From NCBI RefSeq assembly GCF_028502605.1, contig NC_079233.1, positions 5,766,001-5,830,000 of the forward strand: a DNA stretch of 64,000 bases. Direction: 5' to 3'. How positions within the stretch are numbered: the stretch's first letter is position 1; every line of letters begins with the position of its first letter. The notes beneath the pieces are model-generated. The model saw only the letters and a program-made list of their open reading frames with translations. It ran no database searches and had not been told where the DNA came from. The stretch comes from Trichoderma breve. Its lineage: Eukaryota > Ascomycota > Sordariomycetes > Hypocreales > Hypocreaceae. Both the position numbers and the translations under genes were made by a program. Positions 40,521-52,365 of this stretch are shown in pieces.

Positions 40521-41549
40521 GATGGGGCTTTGTTGAATATGGGAGGATAGAGATGTGCTAAGAGATGAACCAACCCGAATGTCGGGCGAGGCAAGAAGAA
40601 GAGTTGTCTATACAGTAATTTGTGTGTGTTTGGTGAAGGAGAAAAAATGTCAAAGAGGGTGATTTGAGGCATGGAGGTTTTTGGGGGGAGAAATAGGAGG
40701 GATAAACAAGTGCTGCTGTAACTGATGCACTGCAGGTGCTTTAAGAGTGCCCCTGGGCAAATAGGCTGCGCTTTTAGCTCCTGTGAATCGAGTGCTGCTG
40801 GCGGATTTGAAAACAAATGAAAACAAGCCTAATTTGCTATTCTTCCCCATTTTGTCTAAATGCTCTGTTGTTAAATTTGAATCCGCGCCTTGGGAGTGTC
40901 GTGCTCTTGTTGCTGTGTCACCTGTGTGTGTAAGGTGGCTTTAACTGTTGGATTAGGGAACGGTTAATTGATGCAGATAGAGGGTTGCTACTGGAGGCGA
41001 GCATTGTGTGACAAGGCGGGACAATGGGTTGATGCTTTTCTTGATAACACTCAGCTTTCTGTTGTTATCGGGGCGAGAAGAGAAGCTATCTTGGTTCCAT
41101 CTTTGATAAAATGCATTAATGTGGACTGTTGATAGCCAAGTTAATGCGGATTATCGGATAACGAAATGATGAATTAAGAAGTATGTATGTATTGCTGGGT
41201 ATTTGTCGCTGCTCTTTCTGTCACCCTTGCAAGTTGAAGCTATTTACATGCGCCAAACTAACGGAACTCTCCGACGAGTGGATGGTGAACGGCGCCGCGG
41301 CTAAAGCTCGTATGGAAAGGCCGCCTACATGTGCTAACGAAACCGATAAGGCGAAGCGATGCATTCTTTGTACGTAAACTGACATAAGTCATCTGGTAGA
41401 ATTTATTTCTCCGATGCCGTCCACTTTTTTTTGTCTTCGATTACAACGGTAATCCCATGTCTTCGCCCACTTTATACTATTCCAACGCTACTCTACTTTT
41501 CGAGCCTCAGGATTGATGAATGCGTCTATCATTATAAGCACAGACTGCA
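40521..41549. other. divergent promoter region
   Basis: About 1 kb between divergent starts of the coiled-coil gene and the Zn2Cys6 gene. Several GTTAT/GATAA words occur but none I can defend as a site. No gene. Confidence 0.4.
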
Positions 41550-43163
41550 ATGAGCTCAAAGGGCTCGGCTGACGCATCAAAAGGTGAGGGAGGCATTCTC
41601 GCCTAGGTTTGGTTCCCCTTCCGCTTAATGCAGCGCTGACTTGGTGTCCCCAAAGGCTGCCGCACTTGCATGCGGCGACGCATTCGATGTGACCTCGGTC
41701 GTCCGGAGTGTTCGAAATGCATCAAGAAGGGCCTGAGCTGCCCCGGATACGGGCGGCATCTTCGCTGGGCTGATGGAGTGGCGGTTCGAGGGAAACTGAA
41801 AGGTCGGAGATTGCCTGTGGCGGGCTCGATGGCCATGGAATTGGCGTTACCGACAATCGAAGAGCCCGTTCCTCTTCCTGCTCCGGCACCCGCACCGGTA
41901 CCCTCTCCTATTTCTGGAGCCCTTCAAGTAATGGGACAGACGGCTCTCAGCATTAACAGGGCCATCGAAAGCACCTCTGCAGGCACGGATTTGTTGAACT
42001 TTACACAGTGGGCGTCTTCACCGGAGATCATCGAATACTACGACAAGTATCTGGCAGGGCGGATGGTATGGATCGATTCGGATGAAAATGACTATCGGCG
42101 TCGTATGTTGCCCATGGCTGCCAATGCCCCAGGCCTTCGTTTTGCCATTGCCGCCTTTTCTCTCTACCATGGGCCCATGAAATTCCCGAGCGAGTTGGCC
42201 CGATACCATGAGGAGGCGAGAGACGCCTGCCTGGAAGTCCTCCAAAGGCAGCTTCGAGAAATGAACACCCGGATCAGCGGCGGAGCTGAGCTTAATACGC
42301 GAGCCGATGTTGCCAACGCAGAATGGATGCTGGCCTGCATCCTCGTGATTGCGAATTACGAAATGGCAAAGAATCACTCTGTGGCTGCTGAAAACCATCG
42401 ACTTGCGGCAAGGAGAATCGTCAATGTATTTGGGCAGCACGAGGCGTGCACCAAGGGCCTGTTTGCGTTTTTGAGAAACCAGCTCGCAATCCATGAAGTC
42501 CTCGGCTCTTGTACATCCTTCGACTTGGCCGATGTCGCAGAAACCATTCTTCCCACGCCAGGCTCCGGTAGTCATGTGCTGTTCTCCGAGTACCTTTCTT
42601 TTCTGCATCAAATCACGCTGGCTTCGCGACGATCCATGGCTGTGAACGAGGACATTGACGTATCGCTCTGGCCCGAGAGTTTTACCATCATCGAAGTACA
42701 GTCACGCTTCGAGCAAGCAAGAGGCCAGACGCTGATGATTGCGGGGAAGCTGCAAATAAACCCCCCGGTTGTGCGCCGTGACTTTATAAGGTTGGTGGAC
42801 TTATACCACCACGCTGCCGTTGTCTACGCGTACAGATGCCTGGGCTATGCGATTCCCAGTAATTTCGATTGGCTGGCTTCCGTTACCAAACTGTTTGACC
42901 AGCTAGATCAGATTGAGAACATCTCTCTCTGCATTCAAAACCTCCCGTGGCCAATTTTCATCGCGGGCACGGAGTGTCATGGCGACACAGAACGGCAGCA
43001 CAAGGTCGCCACCATTCTCGACAAGACTATCAGAACGACGGGCTTTAATCAATACGAGACCATCCGGAGCTTTTTAAACGCCTTTTGGAGTGGTACAGAG
43101 CCAAACTGGCTGCCGGTTGCACAACAGTTGCAAGCGAACGGACTCAGAATTCTTGTCGTATAA
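41550..43163 (+). CDS. Zn2Cys6 transcription factor
   Basis: Fungal binuclear zinc cluster regulator, nuclear. Exons 41550..41583 and 41656..43163; intron 72 nt; 513 aa. The cluster is at the very N-terminus: Cys13, 16, 23, 30, 33 and 40 in the pattern C-x2-C-x6-C-x6-C-x2-C-x6-C (GCRTCMRRRIRCDLGRPECS). The intron lies one codon before the first Cys, so without exon 1 the DNA-binding motif is lost. A Pro-rich linker (PLPAPAPAPVPSP) leads to the fungal-specific regulatory region with EIIEYYDKYLAGRM, ALRFAIAA-type and MLACILVIANYEM segments. No bZIP or long coiled coil. Located tail-to-tail (41 bp) with a PhyH dioxygenase gene; a regulatory link is possible but unproved. Confidence 0.9.
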
Positions 43164-43204
43164 AAGCACTAAGAGATGGTTCATCGATGTTACATGCATG
43201 GCTC

Positions 43205-44277
43205 TTATCTGCGGATTGTTTCTTCATCCAAGACGTTGAATATCTCCTCCATTGGGTCTTTGTACTTGTATAAGCCAAGCGCTGGTGGGCAGAGCCCATA
43301 CCCGAGAAGACGCAACAGCTGCGGTGAGAAACCTCGGTCCTTTGCTACCTCTGGTGGCAATTCCAAATACTGATTCTCTTCTTGCCTTAGAGTTCCTTTA
43401 CACATGAACACGCCGATTGTCTCACGTGCGTCGTCCCTAGCACGGGTAAACAAAAAGTCAGCATCATGATTCCCATTGATGAGAGTTGCCCAGGAATATT
43501 TCAAGGGGGGATAGTACTTGGTGACGTTTGCGCCTCCCGCATGATATACGTTGCCAACGAACATGGCTGCGTCTCCGACTTCGAGTTCTGCTGAAATGGT
43601 CTCCTCGTCGAGCGGGCACCTCTCCGGTCCCCATAGGTGGCTCTTTGGGATAATGACCGTCGCGCCGTTCTCCTTTGTCGTCTTGGACAGTGCCTGGAAT
43701 TTATCACGATTGTCAGCCTGGGATTCATATTGTCATTTGGACACAAGGGGCAGGCAAATACCGTGACGCAGCCCAGCATGACGGGCATGTCGCAGTTTCG
43801 AGTATGATAATCCGAGTCGTCCCTGTGGAGAGGCTGTTGCTTGCCACCAGGCTCAACGCGGAAGCCTACGATGCTCGCAATTTGTGGCTTTGCCGCCACG
43901 CTCTTTTGCTTTTGGCCCTCCCAATAGGTGTATCTGCTGGTCAACATGGTCTCTGCGACAGACTGAAAGAGCGGATTCACCACCAGCTTGGCACTGGAAG
44001 GTGACTGAGCAAGGATGCCATGAGCACGCTTTGTTGTGCTGGGGAAGAAACCAGCGGGATCTGGCTTGTCTGCGTCGAATATGGGCTTGAGATCTTCTTT
44101 GATCTGAGCACAGAGGGATTTGGGGAAAAGATTCTTGACAATTACGGCGCCATCCCTCTCTAATAGGGAATGGAGCAGGGTGGTATTTGTGGCCGGGTCG
44201 TCAGCATAGACGGTGGTGATTTCCTTGCCGGCTTCGGAGGGAAACGTGTCTGTAGCGTAATGCTGAGTGCACGTCAT
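43205..44277 (-). CDS. phytanoyl-CoA dioxygenase-family (PhyH) oxygenase
   Basis: Fe(II)/2-oxoglutarate-dependent dioxygenase of the PhyH family. Exons 44277..43762 and 43693..43205; intron 68 nt; 334 aa. ATG 44277 follows an A-rich leader. Metal ligands are visible: His151 and Asp153 in LHRDDSD, and distal His223 in VYHAGGANVT. GFRVEPGGKQQPLHRDDSD is like fungal secondary-metabolite PhyH enzymes (fumitremorgin-type), but the neighbourhood lacks a PKS, NRPS or terpene synthase, so the substrate is open. The remaining sequence FSPQLLRLLGYGLCPPALG is also shared with that subfamily. Its closest neighbour is the Zn2Cys6 regulator. Confidence 0.88.
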
Positions 44278-45554
44278 TTTTTTTTTTTCCAAAGATGAGT
44301 GTATGGTTGGTTAACTAGCACAGCAAGCGATGGATTTGAATATAGTTCAGATCGATAGAGTGACAAGAGATCTACTTGTTTGAAATCAAGGCATGCTGTT
44401 CTCTTTTTATCCTCGTCCAGCAGCCCACCATGTCCATCAAAACGAGGCATCTCGGGCTTGAGCCATCTCGTCTATCCGATCTAGGCTCTCATCGAAAACC
44501 CTCTTGGGGAAATATCCAGAGAAAAAGACGCTGCGACCTTGCCAATCCAAGCAAATAGATCGAGAATGACAAGCCAGAGCCTGGGGGGTAAATCCGAAAA
44601 GACGACGAGATCGGACCCTAGACGAGAGAGCCGAGAAACTGCCACTATGGCTTCCCCGGGAACTATCTTTGGCTAAAATGTTTAAAGTATATGTAGTTGT
44701 TGTAGTTTGCTTCCCCAAGAGGGGAAGATTCGATGGCCGAGAGGGCGTCTCTTTTCCCCGGCGATTTGCTTCTCCGGATAGTAACCTGATGTGGTTAGGA
44801 GTGCTCCGCTACATGGGGGGATGGAGGAGGGATTGTTGGAGAAATAAACCCCAGCGGAGAACAATGATGATGATGGTGATGATGGGGGCAGAATGTTAAT
44901 GAGTGAATGTTTTTTGTGTGTTTTGTTTCGAGGTGATGCTGATGGACGTTTGGGTGGCGCTTTGGATGGTGATAGGTTGAGGCGTTGATTGATGTGTGTG
45001 TGTGTGCAGTGCAAGACCTTTTTAATATCGCGGTGTTGGATGATTGGTTGGATGGGAAGGATAATGTTGTAGTAGTGCTAATTATAGCCGGGAATTGGGA
45101 TTGTGAAATGGACGACGTGAGTGAAGAGTCTCATGGCCATAGTGAATTACTGCTTTTCTGGAGGAAATGGTTATACCAAGAGATACACAATGGATATACA
45201 GGTACCAGAAGAAGATGGTGATAAACAACAGGGATTAATCATTCCACGATAACCTATCAGGCAGTAATAGTGAGTGAAAAATCCAATGTTGATACGTTGG
45301 ACTGCTGGATAGCCTAGTTAGGAAGTCGGATAACCACTCTGAGTTATCAAGGCTCGCATGTCAATAAAGGCCGCCATGTTGATTATAAGTCTCATGCTTC
45401 TCATGAAGACATTACTAATCTTGGAGAGGCAAAGCACTGTGAACCCAGTCCATATTACACTCACTCATCTATTCACAGAGTAAACATGCCCTTGGGGTAT
45501 TGATCTCATTGTATCGTCATACGTAAACCATAGCAGCTAGCATACCTTCAACCC
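44278..45554. other. intergenic with simple repeats
   Basis: Promoter of the PhyH gene and 3' side of the cystathionine gamma-synthase-type gene. Contains a degenerate ATG/GATGAT run (44863-44884) and (TG)7 at 44993-45006. No gene supported. Confidence 0.45.
44863..45006. repeat. simple sequence repeats: (ATG)n-like and (TG)7
   Basis: ATGATGATGGTGATGATGGGG around 44863-44884 and an uninterrupted TG run at 44993-45006, both in non-coding DNA. Confidence 0.7.
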
Positions 45555-47282
45555 TCAGTTGGTGCCATTCGGGGCTGCCTTCTTCTTCACCTCAATCGCC
45601 GCATCGAGCGCATCTTTGAGTGTGTCAACCAAATCCTCTGCATCCTCCAAACCAGCAGAGAGTCGTATACTTGCTTCAGCCGCACCAAACCCTTCAAATT
45701 CTTCCTTTTCCTCAGCCTTTTTACCAAACATCATCATATTGTATGCCAACATAATGGTGACATGGCCGCCCAGGTGTGGGCTGGAGTAGAATCCGCACTT
45801 GTCGTAAAATGCTCGAGCCGTGTCTACGCTCTCAAACTCGACGTTCAGGAGACAGCCGTATCCTGGATTGGGGAGTTCAGTCGTGCTACGCCGCAAGAAG
45901 AGATCATAGTTGGGCTTGTCAGCCAGCAGACTAGGATACTGGACCCTGACCACGGGAGAATCATCGCGGCCAATTGTTCTGTGAAGGAAGGTAGCCATGG
46001 CTTCTGCGTTACGATTCAAACGGCGTGTACGCTGGAGATAATCGTGTGAGTTGGCAAGCAACACCTTTGCATCGTCGGCAAAGAGCTCGTTGTTGTGGGA
46101 CTTGGCAAATCGAGAAGAGAGTTCATTATAGTGAGGAGAGAGGGGGTTGAGGACAATGGAGCCGCCAAGGACATCAGCCCTGCCGTTGAAGGACTTGGTA
46201 AGAGAAGTCACGAGGACGTCCGAGTAGGCCAATACATCGACGTTTGCGAATCCCGCCAGTGTATCATCGAGAAGCAACACAAAACCGTGTTTTTCAGACA
46301 GCTTCTTGAGGCGAGGCAGATCAGTGCTTTCCAGGGTTGGGTTTCCAGGGAATTCAACAATGACGAAGCTAACCTTTCTGCCTTCTTTTGTCTCCCCGTC
46401 GAGCCATGTTTCCAATTCATCTAGGCCTTGTTTATCAACCTTGCCAAAGTGCTTGAATCCATTGGGGCTCTCCTCATGTAAATGATGGTGCGTGTTGTGG
46501 AAGACGACGCCAAGAACAACATTGGTTCCAGGGCGGTATTCCTGGATGAGATTTGTCGTGTGGAAAATGGCAGCCATACCAGTGGGGAAGAGGCGGACAT
46601 CACTGGGTTGGCTCTTGACCAGCTCTGGGTCAATGGAGGCGCGGTGGACGAGCTGGTTGATGCGCTCGCAGAGTAGCTGATGAGCCGGGCCATCGGGAGT
46701 GAAAGTTGGCTTGGGAGGGTTCTTGTAATCATCAAATGGGACCTCAACCAGAGTGTCGATGTTGTTTAACAAGTACTCAGCAATGCGAATAGAGAGTCCT
46801 AGGCCTGGAGCTCCCCAGCTAAGCATGAGAGCTTTTGTGTGCATAGGCTCAAACAAGACAGCGTAAACGCGGTGGCCAGCCACATCGATGCACTTGAATG
46901 TTAGCTTGTCCGGACTAATGGCGGCCTCGTCTCGGGCCTTATTCTGGACATGACCAGCCGTAAAAGGCCACATGATGGGGTTGAGATAGAGCATGCAAGA
47001 CTTGCCCTCGTAGCCTAGTCTCTTTGCAACCTCTTGACCAATCTATATGTGCATGGTTAAAAAGTCGACCATCGTTGGCGAGTAGGCTGTGAGGCTTACC
47101 TTAGCAGCGAATTGAGTTGGGCCAAAGCGCGGATAGACATGGACAACTTTCGCAAAGGGAGACATGTCTCCATCACGGACGCCCTGAAGCATGTTCCATC
47201 CTGGCAAGTTGGAGATGATGCTGTACGGGGTCTGAGGAGGAGGCGCGTGGCCAAAGTCGGACTGTGTTCTGAGGACGACCAT
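45555..47282 (-). CDS. cystathionine gamma-synthase-type PLP enzyme
   Basis: PLP-dependent Cys/Met metabolism enzyme, of the fungal cystathionine gamma-synthase branch (Str2 type), linking cysteine and an activated homoserine. Exons 47282..47100 and 47042..45555; intron 57 nt; 556 aa. Starts MVVLRTQSDFGHAPPPQTPY, then the typical HAVSVSLP-equivalent region (NMLQGVRDGD) and VYPRFGPTQFAAK. The PLP lysine is Lys344 in VTSLTKSFNG, with LLLDDTLAGF as the Asp strand and FPTGMAAIF as the cofactor phosphate-binding turn. C-terminus ASIRLSAGLEDAEDL is standard. The protein is larger than bacterial enzymes (~390 aa) by an N-terminal domain, as usual in fungi. Homocysteine synthase is a possible alternative, but the length and N-domain favour this branch. 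Confidence 0.88.
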
Positions 47283-49767
47283 TTTGGCTGTACTTGATGG
47301 GCTACCACCACAACGATCCTGAAGGAATATGAGGTTACACAAATAAGGGGAGATGATTGAACCCAAGGCAGCAATTTGGGGACATGTGTTCCTATTTAAA
47401 CAACAGCAGTGCCCCCTTCAACTTGCATACTCCGGGAGAGACCAATCCCACGCTTCTTAGCTTCCGAGCTTATGCGTACATAGCCTATGGATTCGAGGCT
47501 AGCGGACCAGCTCCGATACTCGTCAGACATACAGTATGCCCCAGTGATTTGTTGGCGCTAGCGCTGCTCGCTTGTGTGGCGGCTCACGCAGGATGAGTGA
47601 GGATGATGCTTGTGCTGTTTAAAGCCGGTATCACCAGCTTTTGTCTGGCGGGGTAAGGCCAGAATGGCTTGTCTCGACTTTTGTTTGGCGAAAGAGGCAA
47701 ACGCTCAATCCACGTATAGATCCGACACATCCCGCCACGAAGAGAACGATAAAGTTTGCTCCCGATACCTCTACCACTACTCCGTACAAATTCCCCATTG
47801 GAGGCTAGTCGTGATTTGCAAGATGGATCGAAATAACTGTTAGTAGCTGTTTGGTGGGGTGTAAGCTGGTGGCAAGCTATGGTGAGACCGTATATAGCGC
47901 CCTTACAAAGCATTTCAACTAAAAAGGCTCATGTTAATATATGTCCGCGAATCAGGCGGCAAAAGTTCCGCATAAGCAATCCCATGGTTCGAGAACTAAT
48001 GACCAGATATGGAAACATTCATCGCGAACTGGTCCGAAAAGAGCCCACATGGCCCTCGGCGTTGTTAAAATATGCGCCTGCGTGTGTGGTTTAGTTCAAC
48101 GTCGTCGACCCGGAGATGTGGGCCGCTCCGTGGCCGCGTTTCATTGCCGTTGCGAGCGGACCTTTGTCGAGTAAGCCCGCTCCGGGATGCGGCAGTCATG
48201 ATGAATAAACAAATCATCTCTGTAGTGCGAAGGAAGTTTATTACGACTTGAAACAAGATGAGGGAAAAGTTTGAAGGATGGCGGTATTTTCTCACACGTG
48301 ATTAGAATCGAGAAGGGGAGCTGCCACTTTTAACGAAGTAGGACTGCGACTGCCTTGCGATATGTACTATAGGTACTTTGTTTAACTGTAGTAGATAAGA
48401 AGCGGGCTTGGCGTATACGATAAGCACCTTCGAATACCTTGGATATCTGCAAAATAACTGCCAGCTGAGATAGAAACGATGCAATTGGGATCAGATAAAA
48501 GTATCGAGACACATATCTCTCATAGGTTAGCGATGACGATCAACAATGAAAGCTGACTTCAATATACTTACTATCCAACGGCAGGCTATACCGAAATATG
48601 CATGCTAGAATGTCAGCACTGCACAGAGACATATTCGCATGTTCTCATTACATGGAGCTATATATTCTCCCCGTCTTAAGAATTGAGCCAACATATGGAG
48701 ATAGGGCGCCGGGGACTGTAGAATATTGCGGCGTATTGTCGTTAATCCAACCGACGTAGTTCTTCTCAGTTATTTTATTGTAGGTTCTAGCAGGAACGAA
48801 TGGGTGGCATAGGAGCCGCAGAACTAGGGATAAACTAATCTATCCAGTACATCGGCGCTGAAATGAGATTTTGCAAATCTCATGTGAACGAGGATTGGAT
48901 ATGAAGGATCACCATATTATCAGGCAGCTTGACTTTTAGATCAGAAAAACAAGTGACGTAGTGCGCCCAGTCGTAGGTACAGCTGATGAACAATTTCTAC
49001 GTACACGATTCCGAAGGGAGGACAAGCGTAGCATACCATGCCATAACTTTGACATAGACGCAAGAACACATAGGAAGGAAATTTGCTATATAGGTAATTC
49101 CGTTGCGCAGCCCGTTTTCATCTTCATTTTACGATTCCCATTTTTCTTTACTTCTTTACTCCTCTTTTTCTTTATCATGGACTTGCTCTCCTGTGAGATA
49201 GCTGAAATCAAGCTACACTCCTTATATAAGTGCGGCTTTGACACGACGGCATCCATCCTGCCGAGTAGGCACTTTTCCAAGCTCCAAATCAGCCCATCCG
49301 CCCTACTTTCACCTCAGCTAATATGCAGGAGACCAAATAGTTTGAGAAAAAAAGAAATTCGACAAGTCCAAACAGCCCTCACGACACCCTCTTCTCGACA
49401 CCCCGCCAGGCCGAATGATTGGCCCGCCTCACTTCCCGATCTGCCCAACTCCACCCCCCGCATCCAAGCGCCGAGACTCGGAGGCCGGATCTCCTAGAGG
49501 CAGACTCGCGACTCGCCGCATGACACTTGGAATTGGTGATGGCTGCGTCATCAGGTGTGTTATCGAAGTGAGAGCTGGGATGAGGCTCAAGATTTGGTGT
49601 AACGTTGTCTGTTGATTGTTTGCGAATATACATACTTATATATATCTGTGCATTGAGCGACGGAGAGAGCACTCATGGTCGTGTGGCAGAGCGTGCGATA
49701 ACACCCATAGAATCTCATCAGCCCACCTCTCACGACTTACACCCACAACATCTCATCTCACAACACC
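47283..49767. other. 2.5-kb gene-free divergent region
   Basis: Lies between divergent starts of the PLP enzyme and D-amino-acid oxidase. AT-rich in the middle (48.2-49.3 kb). Open frames up to 178 codons lack features. A TCACACGTGA word near 48293 resembles an E-box. No tRNA or element end recognised. Confidence 0.45.
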
Positions 49768-50998
49768 ATGTCCGACATCATCGTAATTGGGTAAACCCTC
49801 CTCCAAAATCTTCATCCTATTAACCTCACAAAAGCTGATATGACTTTCTCACTCGCAGAGCCGGCGTCATCGGCCTCAGCGCCGCCCTCCGCCTCCAACA
49901 AGCCGGCCACAGCGTCACCATCATCGCAAAAGACTTCCCCACTCCCTTCGAAGCAGCAGACAAGCGCGCCCTCATCAACTACACCTCGCAATGGGGCGGC
50001 GCGCACAATCGCTGGGTTCTCCCTACGAATCCCGCCGAGCAGCGTGAGCACGAGTTTTCGCTCACGACGTATCGCCACATGGAGGCCACGCTGAGGGAGT
50101 TTCCCGAGGCTGGCATTACTTTCATGAAGGGCATCGAGTACTTTGAGAATCCTCCCCCTGTGCATCGTGATTTGACGGTGGAGAAGGCACTTCAGCTTGG
50201 TCTTGAGGAGTTCAAGCTGTTGGAGAAGAAGGACTTTCCGGATGACAAGGTGGCTTGGGGGTGCGAGTACAAGACGTGGTGCGTGAATCCCATGGTTTAC
50301 TGCTCGTTTCTTCTTCGCCGGTTCCATATTCTCGGGGGTAAAGCTATGGCCATGGAACTTCGAAACTTGAATGAAGCGTTTCTTGTTAAGACTGTGCCTG
50401 GAGTCAAAATGGTCGTCAACTGCTCCGGCCAGGGATTCAACGACCCAGCCGTGTTTCCCACAAGAGGTAAGCCTTTATGTCACAAATCTCCCCACATCTC
50501 CTATCTTCTGCCTGTATACACATAAAAGTATCAAAATCTTACAAATTTCCAGGCCAAACCTGCCTCGTCGCAAACCCCTGTCCCGCCACCGTCACCCGCC
50601 AAAACGCAGACGGCTCGTGGTCGTTTTGCGTGCCCCGAAACTTCCACGGCGGCACCATCATCGGCGGCACCAAGGAGCCCGACAACTGGGACCCCGAGCC
50701 CAGTCCCGAGACTCGCGCCCGCCTACTCTCCGCCTTCGCTGCCACGTATCCGCCCATCGTCGCGGACGGGCCTTTGCAGCCGCTGGGGGACATTGTTGGA
50801 CGGAGACCAACTCGTCGTGGAGGGATTAGGTTAGAGAAAGAGGAGATTGCCGCTGATGAGATCAAGGGCCTGCAGGATAATGAGGTGAGATCCATTGTGC
50901 ATGCGTATGGCCTCGGTGGGAGGGGCTTTGAACTCTCGTGGGGCGTGGCAGAGGAAGTATTTGAGCTTGTCAAGCAGCGAGTTTCTAGTCGTCTATAA
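49768..50998 (+). CDS. D-amino-acid oxidase (peroxisomal)
   Basis: FAD enzyme that oxidatively deaminates D-amino acids to keto acids with H2O2 and ammonia. Exons 49768..49790, 49859..50466, 50553..50998; introns 68 and 86 nt; 358 aa. Exon 1 codes only MSDIIVIG and half of a glycine codon; joined, it gives the dinucleotide-binding start VIGAGVIGLSAALRL. Further family marks: TSQWGGAHNR, VNCSGQG, RPTRRGGIRLE with the substrate-binding Arg, and HAYGLGGRGFELSWG. The last three residues Ser-Arg-Leu are a peroxisomal PTS1 signal, as expected for this enzyme. In yeasts and fungi such genes are induced by D-alanine; no such element can be shown here. Confidence 0.93.
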
Positions 50999-51228
50999 AT
51001 CGGCCGCTGCGCTATTCAGAAAGCAGCCTCCTCCTTTTTTTCAAACATGTAATAATCGTACAAGTCCCCGTTATCTATATCTGTACATGCCCCCTCTCAT
51101 CAACTCATACTCAAACAAAAAAGGCATCAAAGTCTTTGGTCAATGCAAAAGTACCCTCCCTGCGCCAACATAAAAAACGCCAACAAAAACCATGATTTTC
51201 TTCCTCTCCTTCTTTCAACCAGAGAACC

Positions 51229-51852
51229 TTACTTCGTGCTGGCCTCGGGTCTTAGAGGCGGTATCTTCTCTCCTCGCTTCTCCATCTCTTTCTGTCTCGA
51301 CAGCCTCACATCCTCTGGCAGACCCCACCACTCCCGCATGAACTCTTCTTGGGCCGCTGCCATCTTAGTTTTCCTCTCGCGCTGTCGCTGTCGCTCCATT
51401 CGCAGTGCGAACCATTCCTCTCGAGCGGCGTCCTGTTCTTCCTGTGTAGCTCGGAGCTTCATGCAAGCATTCATAGCGGTGTGTTCAGCTCGGCAAGCAA
51501 ACGTGACGCTAAACGTCCGGCCAAGGGCGCAATCGGCAAATGCTGTTTGGCTTCTATTAGCAAACTGGCTCTGTGACAGCTCCGAGGGGGGGTAGTAGCA
51601 ATTGGATGAGAAAAGTGAGGGGAGATCATGCCACTTCCACAAGGGCTTCACGCTCTCTCCTAGAGCAGCTAAACAAAGAATGCAGCGGATAGACCTACCT
51701 TTGATTTCGTCGGCGCATTGTTTGCGCACCCTAGCATAATATATATCTCGCACTTGCGACTCTTGCGAAGCCGATAAAGGCAGCGGATTCCGAGATGGGA
51801 CGCCGAGCCGCTGCTGAGGGATGTTGGGGGTTTCTGCGGCCATCGTGGCCAT
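51229..51852 (-). CDS. cmc1: COX assembly protein Cmc1 (twin CX9C)
   Basis: Mitochondrial intermembrane-space copper/COX1 assembly factor. Exons 51852..51699 and 51542..51229; intron 156 nt, GTAGGT donor; 155 aa. The intron is a multiple of three and has no stop, so an uninterrupted frame spans it, but removing it rebuilds the first CX9C motif: C-ADEIKAFAD-C. The second is C-RAEHTAMNA-C. Between them is LGRTFSVTF, diagnostic for Cmc1. The region before is VRDIYYARVRKQCADEIK; after is a basic coiled coil with REWWGLPEDVRLSRQKEME, typical of fungal Cmc1. Two Met starts are close together (51852 and 51843); I took the first. No MTS is expected (Mia40 import). Confidence 0.9.
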   Translation of the reverse strand: MATMAAETPNIPQQRLGVPSRNPLPLSASQESQVRDIYYARVRKQCADEIKGRSIRCILCLAALGESVKPLWKWHDLPSLFSSNCYYPPSELSQSQFANRSQTAFADCALGRTFSVTFACRAEHTAMNACMKLRATQEEQDAAREEWFALRMERQRQRERKTKMAAAQEEFMREWWGLPEDVRLSRQKEMEKRGEKIPPLRPEASTK

Positions 51853-52365
51853 TGAGGTACACAATCTCTGAGCAGCGATAATCAAGTAGCCAATGAGGCA
51901 GGATTTGAGCTAGGGATTCTGTCGTTTCGAGAGTGGACGTGGGTTTTATGAAATGGAGGCTGGTTGAACCTGAGCTTGATCAGATCTCGAATGGTAATCG
52001 TCAAATGGGGTTTGAGCTGGGCCGATAATCCGGCAGAATTTTCACCGCCTGCCCACTTTGACTTACAGCGAAATCACGACAATATGTGCCTTTTTTCCAT
52101 TTACTGCACTCGTGTTTCATAGCATTTCAGATTGGACAAAGAATTCAATGAAAAATGAATGTAATTTGACTATCAATAAGCCCAAAATGCTTCGTTATAT
52201 AGGTATCTACCGTGTTCCATCCAGTTCATTACGTTAACCCAGCCATTACCCCATGGGATATCCATAAAACACATTGCGCCCCACATATCGTTTGTCCAAC
52301 TTCATCTACTCGTCCCCAAACCCAAATATTTGATTTCATTTTTATGTATTCATTATTTATTGGGA
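51853..52365. other. cmc1 promoter / MARVEL gene 3' region
   Basis: 513 bp, no gene. AT-rich in 52080-52350; 3' UTR signals of the MARVEL gene are expected here. Confidence 0.45.

Noticed and set aside
42018..42611. 197-codon minus-strand frame
   Set aside because: Lies wholly antisense to the Zn2Cys6 gene and has no features.
48961..49497. 178-codon frame upstream of the D-amino-acid oxidase gene
   Set aside because: Phe/Leu-rich segment from T-rich DNA; no ATG start and no conserved pattern.
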